Assembly: GCA_016292445.1 (NCBI GenBank)
Contig: JAEDIN010000038.1
Coordinates: 1 to 11,525, forward strand
Reading direction: 5' to 3'
DNA: 11,525 nucleotides
Source of the DNA: Oscillospiraceae bacterium
GTDB lineage: Bacteria > Bacillota > Clostridia > Oscillospirales > Oscillospiraceae
The notes beneath the pieces are model-generated. The model saw nothing but the letters and a program-made list of their open reading frames with translations. It was not told the origin of the DNA and did no database searches. Each line of letters begins with the position of its first letter. Positions within the stretch are counted from its first letter, which is position 1. A program made the position numbers and the translations under genes. This document shows, piece by piece, positions 5,039 to 11,301 of this stretch.

Positions 5039-6364
5039 TCACTGATCTTCAGGTTCTACAAGGAAGGTGCCGTTCTTCTTCTTGCAGACGACGATGTAGT
5101 AGATGATCGCGAGCACGAAGAAGCCGAAAGCGATACCTGCCAGAAGCAGGGTCTGACCTGCAACTGCGCTGTAGATGGAAGCTGCTGCGACGAGTACGCA
5201 GAACGGAATGCCGAGGTAGCCGAGCCACTTGGGGCACTTGTAGGGACGAGGCATATCGGGCTGGTCCTTGCTCAGCTTGATCCAGGAAGCGAAGCAGCAC
5301 AGAGCCATGAATGCAGAGCCGATGCCTGCGATGACAACGATAACCGCAACGGAGCCCATGAGGGTCAGTGCGATACCGATGACGGAGGTAACGAGAAGTG
5401 CGTTCATCGGAGTGCCGTTCTTGTCGAGCTTGCCGAGGAAGCCGGGCAGGCACTTGCAGCGTGCCAGGGCGTAGGTCTGACGGGACTGGCCGATGATGAT
5501 ACCGTTAAGAGATGCGGCAAGGCCGATCATCGCAATAACGATGAAGATGATGCTCATGGTGGAGCCTTCGCCGAACAGGTGGTTGATGACATTTGCAACG
5601 GGAGCGTCGTTCTTAAGGATCTCCTCCTTGGGGAGAGCTGCTGCGGTGGTGATGAGCATGAGCATGCCGCCGACGAGCAGAGTGAAGATACCGACGATGA
5701 AGCCCTTGGGAATGTCCTTGGAGGGGTTCTTGCATTCCTCTGCGCCCATGCCGCCTGCCTCAAATGCAAGGAAGAACCATACTGCGTAGGGGATAGCGAT
5801 GAAGATGCCCTTTACGCCGCCGAGGTCGCCCATCTTGCCGAGGAGACTGAAGTCTGCGCTGGGAAGTCCGATAGCTGCGTACAGCACAACGCCTGCAACG
5901 CCGATGATGGTGACGATAAGGCCGATGAGCTGGCCGGCTTCGATGCCGCGCATATTGATGAACAGGAAGATGAGGTATGCAACGACGGATGCAACAACCG
6001 CCGGGACTACCGGGAACAGGGTGTGAACATATGCGCCGATGGCAATACAGATACCGGGTGTGCAGAACAGAGACTCAACAAGATAGCTGAAGCCTGCGAA
6101 GAAGCCTGCACCTCTGCCGAATGCCTTTTCGGTGTATGCTGCCGGGCCTGCGGAGCTGGGGATAGCGGTCGCAAGCTCTGCGAACATGAATGCGAAGGGG
6201 ATGTAGAACAAAATTGCGATAGCCATTGCGATGAGTGCGCCGGTGAAGTTGGTCTCGCTGAAGATGTAGTTCCAGCCGTAGTAGCTGCCGGAAATAACCG
6301 CACCGACTGCGACAGCCCATATACCTGCTGCGGTTAGGGCCTTCTTAAGTTTGTTGTCTTCCAA
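5039..6364 (-). CDS. APC-superfamily permease, ethanolamine-permease-like (EAT)
   Basis: A 441-residue polytopic membrane protein with about twelve hydrophobic segments (roughly 12-34, 42-66, 86-112, 118-136, 145-166, 186-203, 222-243, 270-290, 320-343, 345-362, 381-403, 407-427). The start AVGAVISGSYYGWNYIF (20-36), with an unwound Gly-Ser stretch in helix 1, is close to ethanolamine permeases. The loop FEAGGMGAEECKNPSKDIPKG (201-221) is the conserved APC motif before helix 7. It should import a small amine or amino-alcohol, or a related zwitterion, by cation or proton coupling. The start is TTG at 6364: AAGGAGG lies eight bases upstream and no ATG is better placed. Pairing an APC permease with a sugar kinase is unusual and hints that the substrate carries an amino group. 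Confidence 0.88.
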   Translation of the reverse strand: MEDNKLKKALTAAGIWAVAVGAVISGSYYGWNYIFSETNFTGALIAMAIAILFYIPFAFMFAELATAIPSSAGPAAYTEKAFGRGAGFFAGFSYLVESLFCTPGICIAIGAYVHTLFPVVPAVVASVVAYLIFLFINMRGIEAGQLIGLIVTIIGVAGVVLYAAIGLPSADFSLLGKMGDLGGVKGIFIAIPYAVWFFLAFEAGGMGAEECKNPSKDIPKGFIVGIFTLLVGGMLMLITTAAALPKEEILKNDAPVANVINHLFGEGSTMSIIFIVIAMIGLAASLNGIIIGQSRQTYALARCKCLPGFLGKLDKNGTPMNALLVTSVIGIALTLMGSVAVIVVIAGIGSAFMALCCFASWIKLSKDQPDMPRPYKCPKWLGYLGIPFCVLVAAASIYSAVAGQTLLLAGIAFGFFVLAIIYYIVVCKKKNGTFLVEPEDQ

Positions 6365-6423
6365 TTGGTCGTCCTCCTTATTATCCTTTTTTACTTTCTA
6401 TTGTAACCGCCGTGAGAAGCGAT

Positions 6424-7098
6424 TTACTTTTTTGCCATATAATCGGCAACTGCCCGGAGATTTTCGCGGAAGCTGCCCTCTGCGACAAAGTTCTTGTCAA
6501 ACAGAGCAGAGCCCATGGTGAAGGTCCAGGGTCCGATATCGAACATGGTGTCGATGCGGTCGTAGCCGTTAATAGAGCCGGCGATGCAGATCTTTGCGTC
6601 AACTGCCTTGCAGAAGTCGTATGCCAGCTTCTCGCCGTCAACGACATGACGGTAAGCGAGAATGTCGAAGCCGGTGATGCCCTTTGCCATCAGATCCTTT
6701 GCGTTCTGGATGATCTCCTCGTTGGTGCCCTCGAGGATGCTGGGGCTGCCGGAAACCTTGCCGACGAAGGGCATGTATTCCATGCCGTTATCCTTGAGCA
6801 GCTTTGCGACGGAATCATAGTATATGGTGCCCATGAGGCAATCGAAGCCGCAGTCGATAGCGGTCTGTGCGCCGTCAAGGCAGCTTGCCTCGTCATAGGT
6901 GACGACCTCGAGGAAGGTGGTCTTGCCGGCGGCCTTCATTGCGCCTGCCAGAGCCTTCATCTCGTCCTTGGGCAGACCGACATTCTTGAAGCCCCAGAAC
7001 TTGACCTCTTCGATATCCTTGCACTGCTCGAATATCTCGGCTGCGTTCTTTACGGTGACATCGTGGTGAGTCAGCATTATAATAATTTCAGGTCTCAT
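6424..7098 (-). CDS. Phosphate-binding TIM-barrel protein of unknown reaction
   Basis: A 224-residue protein I do not recognise by name. Alternating beta/alpha units are visible: EIIIML (4-9), EEVKFWG (30-36), TTFLEVV (60-66), FDCLMG (84-89), MPFVGKVSG (108-116), GFDILAYRH (143-151), KICIAGSI (168-175) and FTMGSALF (192-199). The last two strands end in GSI and GSA, the standard phosphate-binding loops of HisA/TrpF/aldolase-type barrels. Glu63 after strand 3 and Lys113 after strand 5 are candidate catalytic residues, similar in placement to KDPG-aldolase-like enzymes. Length fits a single barrel. It is the first gene of the permease-kinase-dehydrogenase operon, with AAAGGAG ten bases before ATG 7098 and a sigma-70 promoter upstream. 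A role as aldolase, epimerase or decarboxylase on the phosphorylated intermediate is inferred from context. Confidence 0.75.
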   Translation of the reverse strand: MRPEIIIMLTHHDVTVKNAAEIFEQCKDIEEVKFWGFKNVGLPKDEMKALAGAMKAAGKTTFLEVVTYDEASCLDGAQTAIDCGFDCLMGTIYYDSVAKLLKDNGMEYMPFVGKVSGSPSILEGTNEEIIQNAKDLMAKGITGFDILAYRHVVDGEKLAYDFCKAVDAKICIAGSINGYDRIDTMFDIGPWTFTMGSALFDKNFVAEGSFRENLRAVADYMAKK

Positions 7099-7152
7099 TT
7101 TCTGTTTTCTCCTTTGCTGAAAAATTGGTGTATATTTGTTAAGACTGAATAA

Positions 7153-7181
7153 ATTTTATTGCAATTTTTCTTTCGTGTAAA
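7153..7181 (-). promoter_or_regulatory. Sigma-70-type promoter of the TIM-barrel/permease/kinase operon
   Basis: On the minus strand TTTACA (7181-7176), 17 bases, then TAAAAT (7158-7153). Both hexamers match five of six consensus bases at the best spacing. The start codon of the first gene is about 55 bases downstream of the -10. Confidence 0.7.
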
Positions 7182-7214
7182 TGCTGAATTTGCACGCAAA
7201 AAAGCGGCTCAAAC

Positions 7215-7236
7215 GCTTGACTTATCAAGCTTTTTT
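7215..7236 (+). terminator. Hairpin with T run in the operon gap
   Basis: Stem GCTTGA (7215-7220)/TCAAGC (7225-7230), loop CTTA, then six T (7231-7236) on the plus strand. No plus-strand gene ends here. It lies upstream of the minus-strand promoter and may simply insulate it. Confidence 0.5.
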
Positions 7237-7247
7237 CACTTTTGCGC

Positions 7248-7282
7248 AAAACACGCGGTTTTCTCTGAAAACCGCGTGTTTT
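7248..7282. terminator. Symmetrical 15-bp hairpin with A/T-run flanks
   Basis: AAAA-CACGCGG-TTTT (7248-7262) pairs with AAAA-CCGCGTG-TTTT (7268-7282) around a 5-base loop. T runs follow on both strands, so it can terminate in either direction. A TTTTGCGCAAAA palindrome (7240-7251) overlaps its left edge. Confidence 0.55.
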
Positions 7283-7406
7283 CACCCCGTTCATTTTTGC
7301 AATTTCACTAAATTCGTTTGCCCAATTTCTACAAAAGACTGCGTTAAAAAACTGTCAATCATTCAATTTTTTGAACAATATATTTCCTGTCTGTCCAACA
7401 CCTGAA

Positions 7407-7452
7407 AGCATAAGCAAAAAGCACCTCGGGAGAGGTGCTTTTTGCTTATGCT
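7407..7452 (-). terminator. 21-bp stem terminator after the G1PDH gene
   Basis: A perfect 21-bp inverted repeat (7407-7427 / 7432-7452) with a GGGA tetraloop and internal A5/T5 tracts lies 26 bases after the stop codon at 7479. It ends the flavin reductase-G1PDH transcript and separates it from the next operon. Confidence 0.85.
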
Positions 7453-7478
7453 ATGCTTATTCGCTTAACTTGCGCCGC

Positions 7479-8723
7479 TCAGGTGAAGTCCAAAACGCGT
7501 CTCATGCGGATGAGGGTATTGCGGTTTCTGATTGCGGAGGAAATGGTTATCATCTCATCGGCAAGTTCGGGCTTTACTCCGATATGCTCGGGCAGGTACT
7601 TGCAGCCGCAGGCTGAGTACAGTGCCGCCATCTCCTCGGTCGTGGGCAGCTTGTTTATCATGTCGCGGATCTCGTCCCAGTGATCGACTATGTTCTGCGG
7701 GTCGAAGGTGCCGAGAACGTCGTTGGCGTTTTCCTTGATGATGCCCGGGGCAAGGCGGTCGCCGAACTTTTCTCTTATCCACTCCTCGCTCAGAGGCTCA
7801 AACTTCTTTGCCTTGGGCGTGGGCAGGGATGCAAGGCGGTGATACTCCTTGATGCACAGATAAGTGCCTACGCCGACACATTCGCCGTGGATGCCCTCCG
7901 CTCCCTCGAAGCGGGGCGGCTGCATCTCGACAAGGTGCGCCATGAGGTGTTCTGCGCCGGAGGCGGCTCTTGAGTGGTTGAGAAGCTGCATGGTCAGACC
8001 CGACTCCATCTGAGCCATCGTCATCGCCTCGTGATCGACCTCGCCGGTGGCCGCCAGCTTATCTGCCGCTTCACGCATGATCTTCAGCGCGTGTTCTGCA
8101 AGCTCGCATACCATCGGGCAGAAATACTCGCCCGTGACCATGGTGGATATCTTCCAGTCAAGCACGGATATGTACTTTGACAGAATGTCGTTGATGCCGC
8201 TGGACACAAGGCGCATAGGTGCGCCCTTGATGATGTCAAGGTCGGTTACGACGAGCGTGGGTGCGCACATGGGCGTGGACTTCTTCTGACCGTTTAAAAT
8301 CGCCGAACAGATATTGGCGGTGAAGCCGTCGGAGGATGCAAGCGTGGGTATGGCAACAAAGGGTATGCCGAGCTTATATGCCGGATAGCGGCCGAAATCC
8401 ATGATGGTGCCTGCACCGTAGGCGACGATGACCTCGGGGTTATCGAGCTTTGCCATCATCTCCTCGATGACGGTATCCTCGGCGCGCAGCCCCTTTGCCT
8501 CGAGGACTATCTCCTGGTCGGCGGCGACGTGCTTACCCTCGGTGAGCTTGTAGATAACGGAGTCATAGACGACCGTGCGCTTTTTACCCGCAAGGCCGAC
8601 CTCCTCCATGTACTTTTCAAAGTTCTTTATGGCACCGTATTCAACGACCACCATCTTGGTCTCCAGCTCATGCGTTCTGCCGCACACGCAGGGTCCTACA
8701 TATTTTGCACAATCCATTATCAT
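7479..8723 (-). CDS. sn-glycerol-1-phosphate dehydrogenase family protein
   Basis: A 414-residue metal-dependent dehydrogenase close to bacterial glycerol-1-phosphate dehydrogenases (EgsA/AraM), which reduce dihydroxyacetone phosphate to sn-glycerol-1-phosphate with NAD(P)H. Visible are GAGT (103-106, nucleotide loop), PTLASSDG (126-133, substrate site), and the expected metal ligands Asp179 (SGIND), His259 (SGAEH) and His279 (GIHG). An N-terminal CxC-type motif (Cys5, Cys12, Cys14, His18) precedes the Rossmann-like domain. I recall similar CxCGxxH starts in clostridial homologues; it may bind zinc. Length fits the family. The ATG at 8723 has GAGGT eight bases upstream. It begins 11 bases after the flavin-reductase gene. 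Whether it makes a lipid precursor or breaks down a polyol phosphate cannot be told; the surrounding genes favour catabolism. Confidence 0.88.
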   Translation of the reverse strand: MIMDCAKYVGPCVCGRTHELETKMVVVEYGAIKNFEKYMEEVGLAGKKRTVVYDSVIYKLTEGKHVAADQEIVLEAKGLRAEDTVIEEMMAKLDNPEVIVAYGAGTIMDFGRYPAYKLGIPFVAIPTLASSDGFTANICSAILNGQKKSTPMCAPTLVVTDLDIIKGAPMRLVSSGINDILSKYISVLDWKISTMVTGEYFCPMVCELAEHALKIMREAADKLAATGEVDHEAMTMAQMESGLTMQLLNHSRAASGAEHLMAHLVEMQPPRFEGAEGIHGECVGVGTYLCIKEYHRLASLPTPKAKKFEPLSEEWIREKFGDRLAPGIIKENANDVLGTFDPQNIVDHWDEIRDMINKLPTTEEMAALYSACGCKYLPEHIGVKPELADEMITISSAIRNRNTLIRMRRVLDFT

Positions 8724-8734
8724 AGCGTTTTACC

Positions 8735-9235
8735 TCACATTTCTACCGTATCTAATTTCCCGTATCCGTTTATTGCAAAGAGCTGCTTTTTGCTTTCATC
8801 GCCGTAGATAGCAACGACATCGGCGACAAAGAAGGTGTGGTCGCCGACAGCGAGCGTGTCGCTCAGCCTGCACTCAAAAACGAGCTTGCTTGCCTCGACG
8901 ACCTTGGGCGCAATGACCTTTGCTTCAACAAGCTCAATACCGAGCTTTTCGGCTTTGTCGGTATCTCTGCCGGAGCATCTTCCGCAGTCGAGAGCCTTTT
9001 GCTTCATCGTTTCGTCCACAAGGTTCAGCGCAAACTCGCCGTTTGCACGGATGTTGCCGCCGCTGAAGCCCTTGTTGCTCAGGCACGCGCCTATCTTGAC
9101 GGGATGGTTGCTCAGATATGTCCACCATGACACCGCCATGAGATTGGTCCTGCCCGCATCGTCGACCGACGACAGCAGCGCAAAGGGTGCGGGGGTCGTC
9201 ATTTTCTGAGCCTGTCCGATAGAAAGCTCTTTCAT
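8735..9235 (-). CDS. Flavin reductase-like (FMN-binding split-barrel) protein
   Basis: A 166-residue protein of the flavin_reduct/flavoredoxin family. It opens with the typical TTPAPFALLSSVD (13-25), followed by TNLMAVSWWTYLSNHPVKIG (30-49), an SGGNIRANGEFALNLV segment (58-73) and the later LVFECRLSDTLAVGDHTFFV (117-136), all matching the split-barrel FMN-binding core. Such proteins bind FMN and pass electrons from NAD(P)H or an iron-sulfur partner. Cysteines at 47, 83 and 86 are present; their role is unknown. It is the first gene of the leftward operon with G1PDH, has GGAGG seven bases before ATG 9235, and lies directly behind a promoter divergent from the DeoR regulator. Its part in the pathway is not clear; it could supply reduced flavin or keep redox balance. 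Confidence 0.88.
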   Translation of the reverse strand: MKELSIGQAQKMTTPAPFALLSSVDDAGRTNLMAVSWWTYLSNHPVKIGACLSNKGFSGGNIRANGEFALNLVDETMKQKALDCGRCSGRDTDKAEKLGIELVEAKVIAPKVVEASKLVFECRLSDTLAVGDHTFFVADVVAIYGDESKKQLFAINGYGKLDTVEM

Positions 9236-9266
9236 AATATTACCTCCGTTCAGGAAAGTTCATTTA

Positions 9267-9295
9267 ATTTTATAATAAGTGCGCAGAATGCGCAA
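9267..9295 (-). promoter_or_regulatory. Promoter of the flavin reductase-G1PDH operon with embedded repeat
   Basis: On the minus strand TTGCGC (9295-9290), 17 bases, TAAAAT (9272-9267), about 30 bases from the start codon. The motif TGCGCA-GAA-TGCGCA (9280-9294, plus-strand reading) overlaps the -35 and spacer. A repressor there would block the promoter, and the divergent DeoR-family protein is the obvious candidate. Confidence 0.55.
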
Positions 9296-9329
9296 GCTAA
9301 TTATACCTCGGTTTCGGTGCAAAAAATAC

Positions 9330-9359
9330 TTGAAATTATTGTACCTCTTGTGGTATATT
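9330..9359 (+). promoter_or_regulatory. Likely promoter of the DeoR-family regulator
   Basis: TTGAAA (9330-9335), an 18-base spacer and TATATT (9354-9359) are each one base off consensus. This leaves a leader of about 230 bases before the TTG start. A TACC-N6-GGTA palindrome (9342-9355) lies between the hexamers. A nearer TATAAT at 9409-9414 has no good -35. Confidence 0.45.
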
Positions 9360-9599
9360 GTCGTGTATAAAAATGCGCACTTCGCCGATTATTGCTTACG
9401 CACCTCTATATAATATTCGGTGGGAAATGCCTTGTCAACCGTGCGAAATTCAGGCAAAACGAGTGCTTGAACCGCTGTGGCGATTTTTGCGCGTTTCGCT
9501 CGTTTTGGGCGTTTTTTGCGTGTTTTTTCTTGTCAGTACTACACAAAATCTGAGCTGTATTTTTTACAGACTGAATTTATTTGTATCGGAGTGGTATAG
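9360..9599 (+). other. Long leader / divergent control region
   Basis: No gene is visible here. It holds a T-rich, roughly repetitive tract of GCGTTT-like units (9485-9531) and an inverted repeat CTGTA-T5-TACAG (9555-9569) some 20 bases before the ribosome binding site. The latter could be an operator for autoregulation or a small hairpin near the start; both readings are speculative. Confidence 0.4.
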
Positions 9600-10355
9600 T
9601 TGAAGACCGCAGTAAGAGAGCAAAGGATCATAAGCATTCTCGAAAGTCGCGGCGAAATGTCGGTCAACGAGCTGGGTGCAATCCTGAACATTTCGGTGTC
9701 CACCCTGCGAAAGCAGCTTGCGGATATGCAGGAAAAGAAGCTCATTATCCGCACCTACGGCGGCGTAATGTCGATAAATCCCGTGCCGGACGAGACCTTT
9801 GACAGCAAGCTTCACAAGAATGTAAACGAAAAGCGGCGCATTGCGACCAAGGCGCGCACGCTCATAAAAAGCGGCGACTCGCTCTCGTTGGGCAGCGGCA
9901 CGACCGTTTATGCGCTCAGCAACCTCCTTGACGACCTTGACGCCGCGGAGATATACACAAATTCCATGCAGGCGGCTGAATATCTCGCAAACTGGGCGAT
10001 ACTCAACACGCACATCTGCGGCGGCATCATCAGAAGCGCGACGGGAACCATCATCGGCAGCGAGGCGTACAACTTCTTCAATAATATAAATGTCGATTAC
10101 GCTTTCATAAGCTGCGACGCGATTGATGACAACGGCATCGTGTACAGCGACAATCTCTCCGTTGCCTCTGTCGAGCGTGCGGTTTTGCGCAACGCGAAGA
10201 AAAAGTATGTGCTGTGCGACTCGACCAAGTTCGGCAAAAGCTCCGTTGCGAGCATCGCCGATCTATCCGAGTGCGAGGCGGTCATCACCGGCACGGAGGC
10301 CAAGTCCGTAACCGAAAACCTCAAGTTCAGAGGCATCAATATAATCTTTGCATGA
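9600..10355 (+). CDS. DeoR-family transcriptional regulator
   Basis: A 251-residue regulator of typical length. An N-terminal winged helix-turn-helix (about 6-57) shows MSVNELGAILNISVSTLRKQL (20-40) and ends in the hallmark TYGGV (52-56); the usual TIRRDL is TLRKQL here, so base recognition may differ. The C-terminal DeoRC effector domain carries EKRRIATKA (77-85), SLGSGTT (96-102) and DYAFISCDAIDDNGIVY (166-182), the pattern that binds phosphorylated sugars. DeoR proteins mostly repress neighbouring sugar-use operons and are released by a sugar phosphate. The start is TTG at 9600 with GGAG eight bases upstream; the next Met would cut into the HTH. Its divergent position to the leftward operons makes them the likely targets. 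Confidence 0.93.
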   Translation: MKTAVREQRIISILESRGEMSVNELGAILNISVSTLRKQLADMQEKKLIIRTYGGVMSINPVPDETFDSKLHKNVNEKRRIATKARTLIKSGDSLSLGSGTTVYALSNLLDDLDAAEIYTNSMQAAEYLANWAILNTHICGGIIRSATGTIIGSEAYNFFNNINVDYAFISCDAIDDNGIVYSDNLSVASVERAVLRNAKKKYVLCDSTKFGKSSVASIADLSECEAVITGTEAKSVTENLKFRGINIIFA

Positions 10356-10361
10356 CTCTGT

Positions 10362-10386
10362 CTGCGGCATAGCCGCAGGCTTTTTT
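10362..10386 (+). terminator. Intrinsic terminator after the DeoR gene
   Basis: Stem CTGCGGC (10362-10368)/GCCGCAG (10372-10378), loop ATA, then GC and six T (10381-10386). It lies seven bases after the stop codon, so the HAD gene probably has its own promoter or depends on read-through. Confidence 0.88.
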
Positions 10387-10426
10387 ACACTCTTTTTACA
10401 AAATTGCTCTGTCCTGTTTTACAAAA
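10383..10426 (+). promoter_or_regulatory. Three TTTTACA repeats upstream of the HAD gene
   Basis: TTTTACA begins at 10383, 10394 and 10417, that is 11 and 23 bases apart, close to one and two helical turns. The last two extend to TTTTACAAAA. No well-spaced sigma-70 promoter is obvious in this gap; TAATAT at 10433-10438 is a possible -10. They may be activator or repressor sites or only A+T-rich coincidence. Confidence 0.3.
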
Positions 10427-10465
10427 ATGCGTTAATATGGTTTTGAAGGAGAAAGGAGGAATTAT

Positions 10466-11254
10466 ATGATAGATTTTAACGAAAAAAAGGGTTTTATTTG
10501 CGATATGGACGGTGTTATCTACCACGGCAACCGCATTTTGCCGGGCGTGGTAGAGTTTATAGATTGGCTCAAGGCAAACGATAAGGGTTACCTGTTTCTG
10601 ACCAACAACAGCGGCTGCACGCCAAAGGAATTGAATCAGAAGCTTGCGCGCATGGGGCTTGATGTTCCCGAGGAGCATTTTTACACCAGCGCGCTGGCAA
10701 CGGCGGCATTTATTAAGGAGCAGTCGCCGGGCTGCTCGGCGTATGTCATCGGTGAGGCGGGACTGTTAAACGCACTGTACGACGCAGGCATAACAATGAA
10801 CGATGTTAACCCCGACTATGTAATCGTCGGCGAGGGCAAGGCGTATTCGCTCGACACGCTGACCAAGGCAACAAATCTGGTTCTTGGCGGAGCAAAGCTC
10901 ATCGGAGCAAATTCCGATATCTCCGGCCCTATCGAAAACGGCATCGCACCCGCCTGCCGCGCACTCATCGCCCCCATCGAGATGGCGACCGGAACCGAGG
11001 CGTATTTCTGCGGCAAGCCCAACCCGCTCATGATGCGCACGGGGCTTAAAATTCTCGGCTGCCACTCCGGCGAGGCTGTTATGATCGGCGACCGCATGGA
11101 CACCGATGTCATTTCCGGCATGGAAAGCGGTATGTCCACGGTGCTGGTCATGTCCGGCATATCCACGCGCAAGACGCTTGAGCACTTTGCCTACCGTCCG
11201 AGCGTTATCCTCGACGGCGTCGGCGATATCGTCAAAATGGCAAAGGGCGAATAA
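10466..11254 (+). CDS. HAD-IIA family phosphatase (NagD-like)
   Basis: A 262-residue HAD hydrolase with all four motifs: nucleophile region CDMDGVIY (12-19, Asp13 and acid Asp15), TNNSG (46-50, motif II), Lys184 in FCGKPNP (motif III), and MIGDRMDTD (206-214, motif IV). The cap domain inserted between motifs II and III, plus the GxxNxxxxT-poor IIA architecture, fits the NagD/AraL/phosphoglycolate-type group. These enzymes dephosphorylate small sugar phosphates or phosphoglycolate. Bacillus AraL is a member encoded in the same operon as AraM, a G1PDH, so the association with G1PDH genes here is notable. AGGAGG (10454-10459) six bases before ATG 10466 is a strong ribosome binding site. It may protect the cell from overflow of phosphorylated intermediates; that is inferred from relatives. 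Confidence 0.93.
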   Translation: MIDFNEKKGFICDMDGVIYHGNRILPGVVEFIDWLKANDKGYLFLTNNSGCTPKELNQKLARMGLDVPEEHFYTSALATAAFIKEQSPGCSAYVIGEAGLLNALYDAGITMNDVNPDYVIVGEGKAYSLDTLTKATNLVLGGAKLIGANSDISGPIENGIAPACRALIAPIEMATGTEAYFCGKPNPLMMRTGLKILGCHSGEAVMIGDRMDTDVISGMESGMSTVLVMSGISTRKTLEHFAYRPSVILDGVGDIVKMAKGE

Positions 11255-11270
11255 ACCAATACTTAATCAC

Positions 11271-11300
11271 ACCGAGATGCGAAAAGCATCCCGGTTTTTT
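11271..11300 (+). terminator. Intrinsic terminator after the HAD gene
   Basis: A 10-bp stem with one A/C mismatch, ACCGAGATGC (11271-11280)/GCATCCCGGT (11286-11295), loop GAAAA, followed by T11295-T11300. Confidence 0.85.
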
Positions 11301-11301
11301 G

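Noticed and set aside
5579..6337. Plus-strand frame of 252 codons rich in Cys, Asp and Glu, opposite the permease
   Set aside because: It mirrors the hydrophobic codons of the permease on the other strand; no independent ribosome binding site or domain.
5039..7098. Ethanolamine-utilisation or fructoselysine operon
   Set aside because: The permease is similar in type, but there is no ethanolamine ammonia-lyase, microcompartment gene, deglycase or PfkB-type kinase in the window.
6412..7152. Plus-strand frame of 246 codons opposite the TIM-barrel gene
   Set aside because: The minus-strand frame has a ribosome binding site, promoter and phosphate-loop motifs; the plus frame has none of these.
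7243..7248. TGCGCA as a regulon-wide operator on its own
   Set aside because: The same hexamer occurs several times inside coding genes (for example around 2008, 4418 and 8252), so a single copy carries little weight.
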